Source of the DNA: Actinomycetes bacterium
Lineage (GTDB): Bacteria > Actinomycetota > Actinomycetes > Actinomycetales > Dermatophilaceae
NCBI GenBank assembly: GCA_029552065.1
Contig: JAKPEG010000005.1
Coordinates: forward strand, 1 to 43,984
Direction: 5' to 3'
Length of the DNA: 43,984 bases
The translations under genes were made by a program, and so were the position numbers. Under the pieces are notes generated by a model. That model made no database searches, had not been told where the DNA came from, and worked only from the letters and a program-made list of their open reading frames with translations. Below are positions 15,382 through 28,237 of the stretch, one piece after another. The number at the start of each line of letters is the position of its first letter. The stretch's first letter is position 1.

Positions 15382-16296
15382 ATGGCCGTCGCACCCCGCG
15401 CCGTCCTCGTCCACCGCGCGACCCTGCTCACCGAGTTGCTCGGCCGACACGGCACCCGCGGGCAGGTGGAGTTCTTCCTCCGCTCGCGGGGCCAGAACCT
15501 CGGCGCCCTCGACGAGGGTCACGAGCGAGTCGAGCAGGCCCTGCGCGAGGTGGCCGGGTCGATCCCGCTCGACTGGCGCCGGGCCACCGTCGAGCGGGCC
15601 GACCTCGCCGGCTTCCCGTTCGCCCCCGACGACGTCGTGCTCGTCGTCGGGCAGGACGGCCTCGTGGCCAACGTGGCGAAGTACCTCGAGGACCAGCCGG
15701 TCCTCGGCATCGACCCCGAGCCGGGGGTCAACGTCGGCGTCCTGGTCACCCACCGGCCCGGCGACGTGCGCGGCGCGCTCGCGCGGGCCGCCGCGCCGCC
15801 CGGCCCGGCCGGTCTGCCGGTGCGCCGGCTGACCATGGTCGAGGCGGTCGTCGACGACGGGCAGCGCCTGCGCGCGCTCAACGAGGTCTTCCTCGGTCCG
15901 GCAACCCACCAGACCGCCCGCTACCGGCTTGAGCCGGCGCCGGGGGTGACCGAGCGACAGGCCTCCTCGGGGCTGGTCGTCGGCACGGGGACCGGGTCGA
16001 CCGGCTGGCTCGCCTCGCTCCACGGGGCCACGCACAGCGAGCTCACCCTGCCCGCCCCACGCGATCCGGCGCTCGCCTGGTTCGTCCGCGAGGCCTGGCC
16101 CTCGCCGACGACCGGGACGCGACTCACCGCCGGGATCGTCACCGAGCCGGGCGTCGAGGTCGTCGTCGAGTCCGACTCGCTCGTCCTGTTCGGCGACGGT
16201 CTGGAGGCGGACCGGGTGCAGCTCGGCTGGGGTCAGCGCGTGCGCATCGGCGTGTCGGACCGCACCCTGCACCTCGTGGCCGCCCCCGGCCGGTGA
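15382..16296 (+). CDS. Diverged NAD kinase-like protein
   Basis: The 304-residue protein shows the NAD kinase fold signatures in order: a GGDGT-like [14 protein letters not shown] with D92, NE at 167-168 (ALNEVFLGP), the glycine-rich [15 protein letters not shown] at 195-209, and a late FGDGLEA near 270. The aspartate of GGDG and the NE pair are kept, but the second glycine is Gln and the threonine is Leu, and the central regions are unlike housekeeping NadK. It may phosphorylate NAD or a related compound, or only bind it. It sits 6 bp after the SPFH gene, clearly in one operon, and under a predicted NAD-metabolite-sensing regulator, which supports an NAD(P)-linked role. A diacylglycerol-kinase-like activity of the same fold is a less likely alternative. 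Confidence 0.78.
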   Translation: MAVAPRAVLVHRATLLTELLGRHGTRGQVEFFLRSRGQNLGALDEGHERVEQALREVAGSIPLDWRRATVERADLAGFPFAPDDVVLVVGQDGLVANVAKYLEDQPVLGIDPEPGVNVGVLVTHRPGDVRGALARAAAPPGPAGLPVRRLTMVEAVVDDGQRLRALNEVFLGPATHQTARYRLEPAPGVTERQASSGLVVGTGTGSTGWLASLHGATHSELTLPAPRDPALAWFVREAWPSPTTGTRLTAGIVTEPGVEVVVESDSLVLFGDGLEADRVQLGWGQRVRIGVSDRTLHLVAAPGR

Positions 16297-16328
16297 CGTC
16301 CGCTCGGGCGACCAGTCGGGGCTGGGTC

Positions 16329-19992
<3,664 letters not shown>

Positions 19993-20001
19993 GGCGGGGC
20001 T

Positions 20002-21006
20002 TCACGCGCTCGCCTGGGCCAGTTCCCGCGCGACGTCGACGCATGCCCGCTGCCGGGACACCGCCTCGGCGGGATCCGAACCGGCGAGCCCGCACGTCGG
20101 CGTGACCACGAGGTCGGCGAGGCCGCCCCGCGGCATACCGATGCGGCGCCAGGCGGCACCCACCGCGTCGGCGAGTTCGGCCGCGCGCGGCAGTTCGCCC
20201 GTGGCGGGCACGCACCCCGGGTAGACGCGCAGACCCTCCTCGGCGGCGACCGCGAGGCCCTCCCAGCCGCGGGGGGTGAGCCCGAGGGTGTCGACCGAGA
20301 TGCCGCCGGCCCCGCATCGCCGCAGCAGGGGCAGCGGCGGATGGGGCGCGCAGCAATGGACGACGGTATGCCGTCCGCCCGCCGCCGCGACCACTTCCTG
20401 GAGCGCGGGCAGCGCCGCCTGCGGGTCGACCGCCCGAAGCTTCCCGAAACCCGAGGCCGTGGGGAGCCGACCGTCGAGGACGGCGGGCAGGCTGGGCTCG
20501 TCCACCTGCAGGACCAGGTCGGCGCCCGGCACGAGGCGCGCCACGGTCGCGAGCAGGCTGCGCACCCCTTCGGCGAGCGACTCGGCGAGGTCCCGGCAGG
20601 CCCCCTCGTCGACCACCGCACGCTCGCCACGCGGCAGCCACACCGAGGATGCGAGGGTCCACGGCCCGGCGACCGCGACCTTGAGCGGTCCGGCGTAGCC
20701 GTCGAAGGCCTCGGCCAGCTCGTCGAGATCCTCCCGCCAGAGGGCGCTCGTGCGCCGCGCGTCGCGCCCGGGACGATCGACCAGCCTCCAGCCGGCCGGC
20801 TGGAGGTCGACCGGCAGCTCGACGAGCAGGCCCGCCGCACGACCGACGAGGTCGGCACCGGGGCCGCGGGCGGGCAGCTCGGGCAGGTAGGGCAGGCCGG
20901 TCACGCCGGAGCCGGGCTCGAGGTCGCCGAGCAGTTCGCGAATGATCCGCAGCGGCTCGCGGACGTCGGTGCCCGGCCACGAGCCGATCCCGCTGGCGAG
21001 CGTCAC
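20002..21006 (-). CDS. MetE C-terminal-like (UROD/MetE-like) protein
   Basis: The 334-residue protein corresponds to the catalytic half of cobalamin-independent methionine synthase without the N-terminal folate barrel. Likely zinc ligands are visible: VVHCC near residue 242 and TPTCGL near 305. It also has the GSWPGTD start and [13 protein letters not shown] typical of the group. In M. tuberculosis a gene of this type (Rv3015c, from memory) lies beside ligA, as here, and its substrate is not settled. GTG at 21006 overlaps the mnmA stop as GTGA and has GGAGG 6 nt upstream. The operon with cysteine desulfurase and mnmA suggests a sulfur or methyl-transfer job. Confidence 0.85.
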   Translation of the reverse strand: MTLASGIGSWPGTDVREPLRIIRELLGDLEPGSGVTGLPYLPELPARGPGADLVGRAAGLLVELPVDLQPAGWRLVDRPGRDARRTSALWREDLDELAEAFDGYAGPLKVAVAGPWTLASSVWLPRGERAVVDEGACRDLAESLAEGVRSLLATVARLVPGADLVLQVDEPSLPAVLDGRLPTASGFGKLRAVDPQAALPALQEVVAAAGGRHTVVHCCAPHPPLPLLRRCGAGGISVDTLGLTPRGWEGLAVAAEEGLRVYPGCVPATGELPRAAELADAVGAAWRRIGMPRGGLADLVVTPTCGLAGSDPAEAVSRQRACVDVARELAQASA

Positions 21007-22127
21007 TGCATACCTCCTGTCGACGGGCCCGGTATGCCGCGCGGCGCACCCGGGCGCGCGCGGACGATGGTCGCCGACCCGAGCACCCGGGTGCCGGCGT
21101 AGAGGACGACCGACTGACCGGGAGCGATCCCCCGGATGGGCTCGTCGAGCTCGACCCTCACCCGGCCGGTGTCCGGGTCCGCGCTCGCCGAGGCGGGCAG
21201 CGCGGCCCCGTGCGCCCGGACCTGGGCATCGACCCGCACCGGGCCGGCAGGCGGCGGGCCGCACCACCGCGCCGACTCGGCCTCGATGACCCCGGCCGTG
21301 AGCAGTTCGGCCGGGGCGATCGTCACGGTGTTGGCGACGACGTCGACCTCCCGGACGTAGCGGGGCCGGCCGTCGCCGGTCGGCTGGGGCAGCCGCAGCC
21401 CCCGGCGCTGGCCGATGGTGTAGCCGTAGGCGCCGCCGTGCGAGCCGACCACCGCGCCGGTCTCGTCGAGCACGTCGCCGGGGCGCTCCCCGAGGCGCCC
21501 GGCGAGCCAGCCGCGGGTGTCCCCGTCGGGGATGAAGCAGATGTCGTGCGAGTCTGGCTTGGCGGCGACCGCGAAGCCCCGCTCGGCCGCCTCCGCCCGC
21601 ACCTGCGCCTTGGTGCTGTCCCCGAGCGGGAAGTGGGCTCCCGCGAGCTGGTCGGCGTCGAGCACCCCGAGGACGTAGGACTGGTCCTTGGCCGGGTCGA
21701 CGGCCCGGTGCAGCTCACGGCCGGCGGGACCCTCGACGATCCGCGCGTAGTGTCCGGTCGCCACCCCGTCGAAGCCGAGGCCGACGGCCTTGTCGAGCAG
21801 CGCGGCGAACTTGATCCGCTCGTTGCAGCGCAGGCACGGGTTGGGGGTGCGCCCGGCGGCATATTCGGCGGCGAAGTCCTCGACGACCTCGGTGCGGAAG
21901 CGGGCGGCGAGGTCCCACACGTAGAAGGGGATGTCGAGCCGGTCGGCGACCCGGCGCGCGTCTGCGGCGTCCTCGAGCGTGCAGCAGCCGCGGGCGTTCT
22001 CGCGCAGCGTGCGCGCCGACTCGGCGAGGGCGAGGTGGACGCCGACGACCTCGTGACCGGCGTCGCGCATCCGTGCGGCGGCGACCGCCGAGTCGACGCC
22101 ACCGCTCATCGCGGCGACGATGCGCAT
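21003..22127 (-). CDS. mnmA: tRNA 2-thiouridine synthase MnmA
   Basis: The 374-residue enzyme adds sulfur to U34 of tRNA Lys, Glu and Gln. The PP-loop SGGVDS is at 8-13, and the two catalytic cysteines are C98 (NPCLRC) and C197 (HDICFIP). The conserved GHYAR, KDQSYVL and [10 protein letters not shown] blocks follow, then the C-terminal beta-barrel. ATG at 22127 overlaps the cysteine desulfurase TGA (ATGA), which links the enzyme to its likely sulfur donor. Confidence 0.97.
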   Translation of the reverse strand: MRIVAAMSGGVDSAVAAARMRDAGHEVVGVHLALAESARTLRENARGCCTLEDAADARRVADRLDIPFYVWDLAARFRTEVVEDFAAEYAAGRTPNPCLRCNERIKFAALLDKAVGLGFDGVATGHYARIVEGPAGRELHRAVDPAKDQSYVLGVLDADQLAGAHFPLGDSTKAQVRAEAAERGFAVAAKPDSHDICFIPDGDTRGWLAGRLGERPGDVLDETGAVVGSHGGAYGYTIGQRRGLRLPQPTGDGRPRYVREVDVVANTVTIAPAELLTAGVIEAESARWCGPPPAGPVRVDAQVRAHGAALPASASADPDTGRVRVELDEPIRGIAPGQSVVLYAGTRVLGSATIVRARPGAPRGIPGPSTGGMQ

Positions 22128-23311
22128 CAGGCGACTCCGGCCGCCCGCCGAGCGCGGCCGATCGCCGCGGGCAAAGCGGCCAACACGGCCTCGACGTCGG
22201 CGCGGGTGGAAGTGTGCCCGAGGCTGAACCGCAGGGCCCCGCGGGCCGCCCGGTCGGTGAGCCCCATGGCGAGCAGGACGTGGCTGGGCTGGGGCACGCC
22301 CGCCTGGCAGGCCGAGCCGGTCGAGCATTCGATGCCCGCGGCGTCGAGCAGGTAGAGCAGGGAGTCGCCCTCGCAGTCGGGCACGAGCAGGTGGGCGTTG
22401 CCGGGCAGCCGCGACCGGCAGTCCCCCGCCGTCCAGGCGCCCCCCACGGTGAGCCCCAGACCGAGTTCGAGGGCGCCCCGCAGGAGCCGGTCACGCAGGT
22501 GGCACACCCGGGCAGCCTCCTGCGCGAGGTCCGCCACGGCCCGGTCGAGCGCGAGCGAGAGCCCGAGGATGCCGGCGGCGTCGAGGGTGCCCGAGCGGAT
22601 CTGCCGTTCCTGGCCCCCGCCCTGGCTCAGCGGCACGACCTCGACGTCGCGGCGCACGAGCAGCGCCCCGGCCCCGGCCGGTCCGCCGAGCTTGTGGGCG
22701 GTGAGGCTGAGCAGATCGGCCCCGCTGGCCGCGAAGTCGACCGGCAGGTGCCCGACCGCCTGGACGGCGTCGGTGTGCACGGGTATGCCGTGCACGTGCG
22801 CCGCGGCCGCGATCGCCGGGACGTCCTGGATCGTGCCTACTTCGTTGTTGGCCCACATCACCGACACGAGCGCGACCGACGCCGGGTCGCGGTCGATCTC
22901 AGCGGCGACGAGGGCCGGGTCGACGACCCCGGTCTCGTCGCACGGCAACCAGGTCGGTTCGGCGCCGACACGCTCGGCGAGCGCGGTCACGCAGTCGAGG
23001 ACCGCGTGGTGCTCGATCGTGCTCAGCAGGATGCGGCGGCGGCGTGGGTCGGCGTCCCGGCGGGCATGGAAGACTCCGGCGACCGCGAGATTGTCCGACT
23101 CGGTGCCGCCGGAGGTGAAGACGACCTCGCTGGGGCGCGCCCCGACCCGGGCAGCCAGCCGCTCGCGCGACTCCTCGACCACCCGGCGGGCCGCCCGGCC
23201 CGCGGTGTGCAGCGACGAGGGATTGCCCACCTGCATCCGCTGCTCGGCCATGGCCTCGATGACCTCGGGGAAGACCGGGGTGGTCGCCGCATGGTCGAGG
23301 TAGACAGGCAC
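22127..23311 (-). CDS. iscS: Cysteine desulfurase (IscS/NifS family)
   Basis: The 394-residue PLP enzyme removes sulfur from cysteine as a persulfide. It starts [10 protein letters not shown], binds PLP through K207 (SLTAHKLGG) with H101 and D181 (HTDAVQ), and uses Cys335 in STGSACQAG. Coupling to mnmA by an ATGA overlap indicates it feeds tRNA thiolation, as in mycobacteria where the same pair is adjacent. The start is GTG at 23311; there is no Shine-Dalgarno and TAGGAT ends six bases upstream, so the operon mRNA is probably leaderless. Confidence 0.96.
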   Translation of the reverse strand: MPVYLDHAATTPVFPEVIEAMAEQRMQVGNPSSLHTAGRAARRVVEESRERLAARVGARPSEVVFTSGGTESDNLAVAGVFHARRDADPRRRRILLSTIEHHAVLDCVTALAERVGAEPTWLPCDETGVVDPALVAAEIDRDPASVALVSVMWANNEVGTIQDVPAIAAAAHVHGIPVHTDAVQAVGHLPVDFAASGADLLSLTAHKLGGPAGAGALLVRRDVEVVPLSQGGGQERQIRSGTLDAAGILGLSLALDRAVADLAQEAARVCHLRDRLLRGALELGLGLTVGGAWTAGDCRSRLPGNAHLLVPDCEGDSLLYLLDAAGIECSTGSACQAGVPQPSHVLLAMGLTDRAARGALRFSLGHTSTRADVEAVLAALPAAIGRARRAAGVA

Positions 23312-23317
23312 CCGAAG

Positions 23318-23323
23318 ATCCTA
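23318..23323 (-). promoter_or_regulatory. -10 box of the iscS-mnmA-MetE-like operon
   Basis: TAGGAT on the minus strand with six bases (CTTCGG) before GTG at 23311, the same geometry as gatC and the Nudix regulator. Confidence 0.5.
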
Positions 23324-23382
23324 CGTCGCGACCGGAGACCTCCGGCGCGGTCGCCCGCCGGCATAGGGGCGGCGGGTCGGCA

Positions 23383-23388
23383 TACGGT
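23383..23388 (+). promoter_or_regulatory. -10 box of the serpin-like gene
   Basis: TACGGT followed by GAGGTC and ATG at 23395. The TA comes from a CGGCATAC motif, and a second CGGCATA lies about 20 bp upstream. Confidence 0.5.
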
Positions 23389-23394
23389 GAGGTC

Positions 23395-24651
23395 ATGACC
23401 ATGCCGCGTGTGCCCGCCGCGCTCACCGCCGCGTCCCTGCGCGGCTATGCCTCCCGCCTCCACCGGGCGATCGGTCCGGGGCACCACGTCGCCTCGCCGC
23501 TGGGCGCCTGGCTGCTGCTCGCATTGATCGCCCGCGCCGAGCGGATCGTCCCAGGCAGCGCCGGTGCCGACGCGCTGGCCGACGCGCTCGGGTGTCCACT
23601 GCCGGCGGCCGTCGCGGCGACCGAGGGCCTGATGGACCATCCGCATCCGGCCGTCCGCGCAGCTGCTGCCGCATGGGCGGCGCCCGAGCTGGTCGCCGAC
23701 CCGCGGATGGGACGCTTCCTCGCCGATCTACCGTGCGAGACCGGCCCGATGCCCACGCAGGCCGAAGCGGACGCCTGGGCACGCGAGCGCACCGACGGCC
23801 TGGTCGAGCGCTACCCGATCGACCTCGAGCACCCGCCCGCGATCTTCACCATGGCCACCGCCCTGGTCACCCGGGTGAACTGGCTGGAGCCCTTCGACGT
23901 GGTCGCGGCCGAGGCCCTCGGCCCGGGCCCGTTCGCCGGCCGGCTCACTCACGCGATGCGGGCGTCCGCCGGATTCGGCCACCGGGTGCAGGTCGCGCAG
24001 AGCCCGGTCGGCCCGGTCGCCATCCATCGGGCCGTCGCCGACGGGCTGGTCGTGCTCTCCGTCGCGGCCCACCCCGACGTGCCCGCCGCCGACGTCCTCG
24101 ACGCCGCCTATGCCGTGGCGTCGATGCCCGCCGAGCCGGTGTCGCTGTGGGACCTACCCCTCGGCCAGGGGCCGGCGTGGACGATCGAGGAGGGCCGAGG
24201 ACCGGTGGTCGGCGGGCGGGGCGAGCGTGTGAGCGAGGTCGTCCTGCCGGCCTGGTCCGCGGGCAGCGGCCATGACCTCATGCGACTCGGTCCGGGGACG
24301 GGCTTCCAGGCGGCCGCGCAGTTGCTCACCCCGCTCTTGCCCACATCGGTCCGCATCCTCGCGGCGCAGAGTGCCGTCGCCCGGTTCCACCGCGAGGGCT
24401 TCGAGGCCGCGGCGGTCACGGCGGTCGCCGCCGGGAGGATCGGTGCGCCGCCCCGGGAGCTGGGTCCGGTCCGCACGGCCCGACTGCAGTTCGGACACCC
24501 CTATGCCGTCCTCGCCCTGGCCACCGAGCCGATGCCCGAGCGCGGGCAGGGCCGGCCTGGCCGCTCTGTCGAGCCCGGTGGCGGGCCCTGGACCGACGTC
24601 CCGGTGTTCTCGGCCTGGGTCGCCGAGGTCGAGGAGCCCGAGGCGGGCTGA
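23395..24651 (+). CDS. Serpin-like protein
   Basis: The 418-residue protein resembles serpins, which trap serine proteases by conformational change. Support: an N-terminal helix followed by HVASPLGAWLLLALIA (compare the serpin NxxxSPxSI region), and a C-terminal hinge RFHREGFEAAAVTAV around E334 followed after a variable loop by ARLQFGHPYAVLALATE and PVFSAWV (the DHPF and F-G-V strands). The small residues in the hinge would allow loop insertion, so an inhibitory mode is possible. There is no signal peptide, which points to a cytosolic target. Overall divergence is high, so family membership is likely but function is a guess. Leaderless start; divergent from iscS. Confidence 0.7.
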   Translation: MTMPRVPAALTAASLRGYASRLHRAIGPGHHVASPLGAWLLLALIARAERIVPGSAGADALADALGCPLPAAVAATEGLMDHPHPAVRAAAAAWAAPELVADPRMGRFLADLPCETGPMPTQAEADAWARERTDGLVERYPIDLEHPPAIFTMATALVTRVNWLEPFDVVAAEALGPGPFAGRLTHAMRASAGFGHRVQVAQSPVGPVAIHRAVADGLVVLSVAAHPDVPAADVLDAAYAVASMPAEPVSLWDLPLGQGPAWTIEEGRGPVVGGRGERVSEVVLPAWSAGSGHDLMRLGPGTGFQAAAQLLTPLLPTSVRILAAQSAVARFHREGFEAAAVTAVAAGRIGAPPRELGPVRTARLQFGHPYAVLALATEPMPERGQGRPGRSVEPGGGPWTDVPVFSAWVAEVEEPEAG

Positions 24652-24708
24652 GCCGATCCCGGCCGAATCGGGGCGTGCCGCGCCTTCTGTGCGGGCGGCA
24701 TACCTAGC

Positions 24709-25554
24709 ATGATGTTCCCCGTGCCCGAGCCGATGCCCTCCGCCGTCACCGCGGTCGATCGCCCGGAAGTGCGCGTCGCCGCCTTCTTCGACCTCGACGG
24801 AACGCTCATCCCCGGGTCGGCCAACATCCCGCTCGCCAAGGCGGCCTTTCGGGCCGGCCTCGTCAACGTGCGCGAGCTCGCCCTCGACCTCACCCGCAAC
24901 CTCGCCTTCATGCTCAAGGGCTCGAGCGACGACACGTCCGCCAAGGTGCGCGACCGGATCCTGCGCGGGGTCCAGGGACATCGGGCGAGCGAGGTCGAGG
25001 CGCTCACCGACGGCTTTGTCGACGACCTCGTCGCGACGATCACCCCGACCATGCGGGAGGTGCTCGACGAACACCGGGCTGCGGGGCATGCCCTCGTGCT
25101 CGTCTCGGCCAGCCCCACCGAACTGGTCTCCCGGTTCGCCGCCGCCGCGGGGATGGACCTCGGGGTCGGGACGACGGCCGGTCGGGACGCCGACGGACGC
25201 TACGACGGCACCCTCGCCGGACCGTTCTGCTACAAGGAGGGCAAGGCCGAGGTCGTCCGCGCGCTCGCCGAGGAGCACGGCTTCGACCTGACCCGGTCCT
25301 ATGCCTATTCCGACTCGGTGAGCGACGAACCGATGCTCGCGGTGGTCGGCAACCCGGTCGCGGTCAACCCCGACCACGAACTCCGGATGATGGCCCACGC
25401 GGGCGGCTGGCGGATCGTCGAGATCGGTCGATTACGGGTCGCGGTCACCCGCATGCGCCGTGCCGCGCATTCGACCGGTCGGGCCCCCGAGCGCGCCTAT
25501 CGCCGGGGCCGGGCGAGCGTCTCCCGGCGCGGATCCGCCCAGGCCGCCGAATAG
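24709..25554 (+). CDS. HAD-IB family phosphatase (SerB-like)
   Basis: The 281-residue protein is a class IB HAD hydrolase. Motif I is FFDLDGTL with D28 and D30, motif II LVSASPTE, and motif III YSDSVSDEPML. The cap resembles SerB and related phosphatases, as found in many actinobacterial HAD-IB proteins that act on phosphoserine or lipid-type phosphates; the substrate cannot be told. A basic Arg-rich C-terminal tail (about 245-275) could hold it to membranes or nucleic acid. Start is uncertain: ATG 24709 or 24712, or GTG 24721, which would be best placed after TAGCAT at 24705-24710. No Shine-Dalgarno is seen. Confidence 0.88.
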   Translation: MMFPVPEPMPSAVTAVDRPEVRVAAFFDLDGTLIPGSANIPLAKAAFRAGLVNVRELALDLTRNLAFMLKGSSDDTSAKVRDRILRGVQGHRASEVEALTDGFVDDLVATITPTMREVLDEHRAAGHALVLVSASPTELVSRFAAAAGMDLGVGTTAGRDADGRYDGTLAGPFCYKEGKAEVVRALAEEHGFDLTRSYAYSDSVSDEPMLAVVGNPVAVNPDHELRMMAHAGGWRIVEIGRLRVAVTRMRRAAHSTGRAPERAYRRGRASVSRRGSAQAAE

Positions 25555-25568
25555 CGCGTCGTCCGCTT

Positions 25569-25586
25569 CCGGGCTCAGTGGCCCGG
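25569..25586. terminator. Bidirectional hairpin between convergent genes
   Basis: CCGGGC at 25569-25574 and GCCCGG at 25581-25586 form a 6-bp stem with a 6-nt loop, between the HAD gene stop and the acetyltransferase stop. There is no T-tract, so termination is only inferred from position. Confidence 0.4.
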
Positions 25587-25587
25587 G

Positions 25588-26142
25588 TCAGCGCTTCGGG
25601 TCGTGCCTGAGGTCGCTGTCGAGGATCGCCATGAGCAACTGGTCGCGCCACTGCCCGTCGACCTTGCGCACCTGGCGGCGACGACCCTCGTGCCGGAAGC
25701 CCGCCTTCTCGTAGACCCGGACCGCGCGCTGGTTCTCCTCCGCGACATCGAGCGAGAGCCGGTGCAGGCCCAGCGGTCCGAACGCGAAATCCCGCACCAA
25801 GCAGGTCGATTCGCTGCCATAGCCTCGGCCGAAGACCTCCGGCCCCACGAGCGCGATCCGGAAGGTCATCGCCGCGTGTTCCTCGTCGAGTTCGAAGAGG
25901 ACGACCTCGCCGACGACGGTCCCGTGATCCTGCCGGACGATCGCCCAGTCGGCCCGATCGGTGCGGGTGCGCGCCCTGGACAGACCCACCCGCGCGGTCT
26001 CGACGAGCAGGTCGGCCATGGACTCGGCCGCGTCCCCGACGAAGAGCGGTCGCAGGCCCTCGGCATGCTCGGGCCCCATCGGCTCCAGCCGCACCGACCG
26101 GCCGACGAGCGTGGGCTGGTCGGCCAGCAGCTGCGCGCGCAC
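25588..26142 (-). CDS. GNAT family N-acetyltransferase (RimJ/RimL-like)
   Basis: The 184-residue protein has the layout of GNAT acetyltransferases that act on protein N-termini or small amines: [15 protein letters not shown] at the start, the beta strands [18 protein letters not shown], the acetyl-CoA loop [13 protein letters not shown], and the late [34 protein letters not shown] at 26142 is chosen because it starts just before the conserved region, with TTGACT six bases upstream as a weak -10-like box. An extension further upstream would run into a terminator hairpin, so I reject it. Substrate unknown. Confidence 0.9.
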   Translation of the reverse strand: MRAQLLADQPTLVGRSVRLEPMGPEHAEGLRPLFVGDAAESMADLLVETARVGLSRARTRTDRADWAIVRQDHGTVVGEVVLFELDEEHAAMTFRIALVGPEVFGRGYGSESTCLVRDFAFGPLGLHRLSLDVAEENQRAVRVYEKAGFRHEGRRRQVRKVDGQWRDQLLMAILDSDLRHDPKR

Positions 26143-26222
26143 GCCGAGAGTCAACCAACCCGCCCGACCCCAGGCAAGGGCCTGACCAAGGGCATCTCGC
26201 CGCCCCGCTTCGGGGTCCGAGA

Positions 26223-26265
26223 AACGTGAGAGTCTGCACCTCCTGGGGGTGCAGACTCTCACGTT
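26223..26265. terminator. Perfect 18-bp stem hairpin after etfA
   Basis: AACGTGAGAGTCTGCACC at 26223-26240 and its exact reverse complement at 26248-26265 enclose a 7-nt loop. On the minus strand the hairpin begins about 30 bp past the etfA stop and is followed by TCTCGG, with only a short T-run. The perfect stem suggests an efficient terminator for etfBA that may work on both strands. A second small hairpin, CCCCG-CTT-CGGGG, follows at about 26203-26217. Confidence 0.85.
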
Positions 26266-26296
26266 GTCGCGAGGTGCGGGTTCCTCGCGTCGGGGC

Positions 26297-27253
26297 TCAG
26301 CCCTTCGCGGCGACGACCGCGTCGGTGGCCTGCGGCAGGACGGCGAACAGGTCGCCGACCACGCCGAAGTCGGCGAGCTCGAAGATCGGCGCCTCCTCGT
26401 CCTTGTTCACCGCGACGATGGTCTTCGAGGTCTGCATCCCGGCCCGGTGCTGGATCGCCCCGGAGATGCCACACGCGACGTAGAGCTGCGGACTCACCTG
26501 CTTGCCGGTCTGGCCGACCTGGTTGCTGTGCGGGTACCAACCGGCGTCGACCGCGGCGCGGCTCGCGCCGACCGCCGCGCCGAGGGAGTCGGCGAAGGCC
26601 TCGACCTTGGAGAAGTCGCCGCCGGTGCCGCGCCCGCCGGACACGACGATGGCGGCCTCGGTGAGCTCGGGCCGTCCGGTCTTCTCCTTGGGCTTGGCGG
26701 CCACGATGCGCGCGGACTGGGCCAGCGCCGACGGGGTGAACGCGACGGACACCTCGGTGGCCGCGCCGGAAACTGCCTCGGGGGCGGCCGAGTTGGGCTT
26801 GACCGCGACGACGGGCACGCCGTGTCCGACCGTCGACTTCACCGTGTAGGAGCCGGCGAAGACCGTCTGGGTGGTGGCCACGCCGCCGGCCCCGTCGGAC
26901 TGCACGTCGACCGCGTCGGTGATGAGGCCGGAGCCGAGCTTGACCGCAAGCCGGGCGGCGATCTCCTTGCCCTCGGGCGAGCTCGCCACGAGCACGGCCG
27001 CCGGAGAGGCGGTCGCGACGACGGCGGCGAGCGCTTCGGCCGCGGGCACGACCAGGTGCGAGGCGAAGTCGCCGTCGACGACATAGACCTTCTCCGCCCC
27101 GTATGCCGCCAGCCCCTCCTTCGCGGCGGCGAGCCCGGCACCGAGGTAGACGGCGGACGGCTCGCCGAGCCGCCGGGCGATGGTGAGCAATTCCGAGGTC
27201 GTCTTGCGCAGGGCGCCGTCGACGTGGTCGACCAGGACGAGAACCTCAGCCAT
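26297..27253 (-). CDS. etfA: Electron transfer flavoprotein alpha subunit
   Basis: The 318-residue subunit carries the FAD that accepts electrons from acyl-CoA dehydrogenases. The C-terminal FAD domain is clear: [11 protein letters not shown] near 204-214, [36 protein letters not shown] and the final [22 protein letters not shown]. The N-terminal domain begins [13 protein letters not shown] at 27253 has AAGGAG 8 nt upstream. It is the second gene of a two-gene operon, 33 bp after etfB, and ends at the strong hairpin. The pair corresponds to mycobacterial fixB/fixA. Confidence 0.97.
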   Translation of the reverse strand: MAEVLVLVDHVDGALRKTTSELLTIARRLGEPSAVYLGAGLAAAKEGLAAYGAEKVYVVDGDFASHLVVPAAEALAAVVATASPAAVLVASSPEGKEIAARLAVKLGSGLITDAVDVQSDGAGGVATTQTVFAGSYTVKSTVGHGVPVVAVKPNSAAPEAVSGAATEVSVAFTPSALAQSARIVAAKPKEKTGRPELTEAAIVVSGGRGTGGDFSKVEAFADSLGAAVGASRAAVDAGWYPHSNQVGQTGKQVSPQLYVACGISGAIQHRAGMQTSKTIVAVNKDEEAPIFELADFGVVGDLFAVLPQATDAVVAAKG

Positions 27254-27286
27254 GTCAGTGATCTCCTTGCTGTGTCGGTCGGCCGG

Positions 27287-28069
27287 TCAGATGAACTTGC
27301 GCTCGGCGAGGAAGCCCGCGAGCTTGCTGCCGCCGTCGCCCTCGTCCTTGACGATGGTGCCCTTCGCCCGCGGCGGGCGTGCCTCCACCGACGTCACCGT
27401 CGTCCAGGCGGCGCCCAACCCGACCTCGTCAGGGGCGACGCCGAGGTCGGCGAGCGTCCAGGTCTCCACCGGCTTCTTCTTGGCGGCCATGATCCCCTTG
27501 AACGAGGGATAGCGCGGCTCGTTGATCTGGTCGGTGACCGACACGAGGGCCGGCAGGGTGGCCTCGATGGTCTGGCTCGCCACGTCGCCGTCCCGCCGGG
27601 CGGTGATGCTGGCGGCGCCGACGGTGAGCTCGGAGGCGAAGGTGACCGCGGGCAGGCCGAGGCGCTCGGCGAGCATCGTCGGGACGACCCCCATGATCCC
27701 GTCGGTCGAGGACATGCCGGTGACGACGAGGTCGGGACGTCCGGCCTTCTCGATGGCCTTGGCCAGCAGCAGCGAGGTCGCGAGAGCGTCCGAGCCGTGG
27801 ATGGCGTCGTCGAGGACGTGGATGCCCTTGTCGGCGCCCATCTGCAGGGCCTTCTTGATCGCGTCCGAGGCCTGGTCCGGGCCGATGGTCACGACGGTGA
27901 CCTCGCCCTCGCCCGCCTCGACGATCTTCAGCGCCTCCTCGACGGCATACTCGTCGATCTCGGAGAGCAGACCGTCGACGTTCTCCCGGTCGGTCGTGTT
28001 GTCGGAGGCGTTGAACGTGCGCTCGGCCTGAGCGTCGGGCACGTACTTGACGCAGACGACGATGTTCAT
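27287..28069 (-). CDS. etfB: Electron transfer flavoprotein beta subunit
   Basis: The 260-residue partner of EtfA begins NIVVCVKYVPDA and carries EIDEYAVEEALKI, VVTIGPDQASDAIKKALQMGAD and the AMP-binding DLVVTGMSSTDG...GVVPTMLAERLGLPAVTFA. It ends with the usual basic TLADLGV and EGDGGSKLAGFL. ATG at 28069 with AAGAGGA upstream is the family start; longer versions would extend into unrelated sequence. The neighbouring enoyl-CoA hydratase at 32677 makes fatty-acid oxidation a plausible electron source, but the two are not in one operon. Confidence 0.97.
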   Translation of the reverse strand: MNIVVCVKYVPDAQAERTFNASDNTTDRENVDGLLSEIDEYAVEEALKIVEAGEGEVTVVTIGPDQASDAIKKALQMGADKGIHVLDDAIHGSDALATSLLLAKAIEKAGRPDLVVTGMSSTDGIMGVVPTMLAERLGLPAVTFASELTVGAASITARRDGDVASQTIEATLPALVSVTDQINEPRYPSFKGIMAAKKKPVETWTLADLGVAPDEVGLGAAWTTVTSVEARPPRAKGTIVKDEGDGGSKLAGFLAERKFI

Positions 28070-28196
28070 GGGTCGGACGTCCTCTTCCCGGTTGGCCTGA
28101 AAGGGTCGCCACCATCCTCGCAGGCGAGCCGGGGTGCTCCACCCCGCAACGGCGTGATGCCCACCACCTCGAGCCGACTCGGGGTCGTTGCACGCG

Positions 28197-28229
28197 GGAA
28201 ACGCGCCGGAAACGCGCCGCACCTACCGT
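28197..28229 (+). promoter_or_regulatory. Tandem 11-bp repeats and -10 of the ATP-grasp operon
   Basis: GGAAACGCGCC occurs twice back to back (28197-28207 and 28208-28218), one helical turn apart, directly upstream of a TACCGT -10 box at 28224-28229. GTG at 28238 follows after eight bases, so the message is nearly leaderless. The repeats replace a -35 and look like a tandem activator site. Confidence 0.5.
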
Positions 28230-28237
28230 CAGGCCTC

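Noticed and set aside
26249-28237. Upstream extension of the ATP-grasp frame across etfA and etfB
   Set aside because: It is antisense to the ETF genes; a leaderless GTG at 28238 fits the family start.
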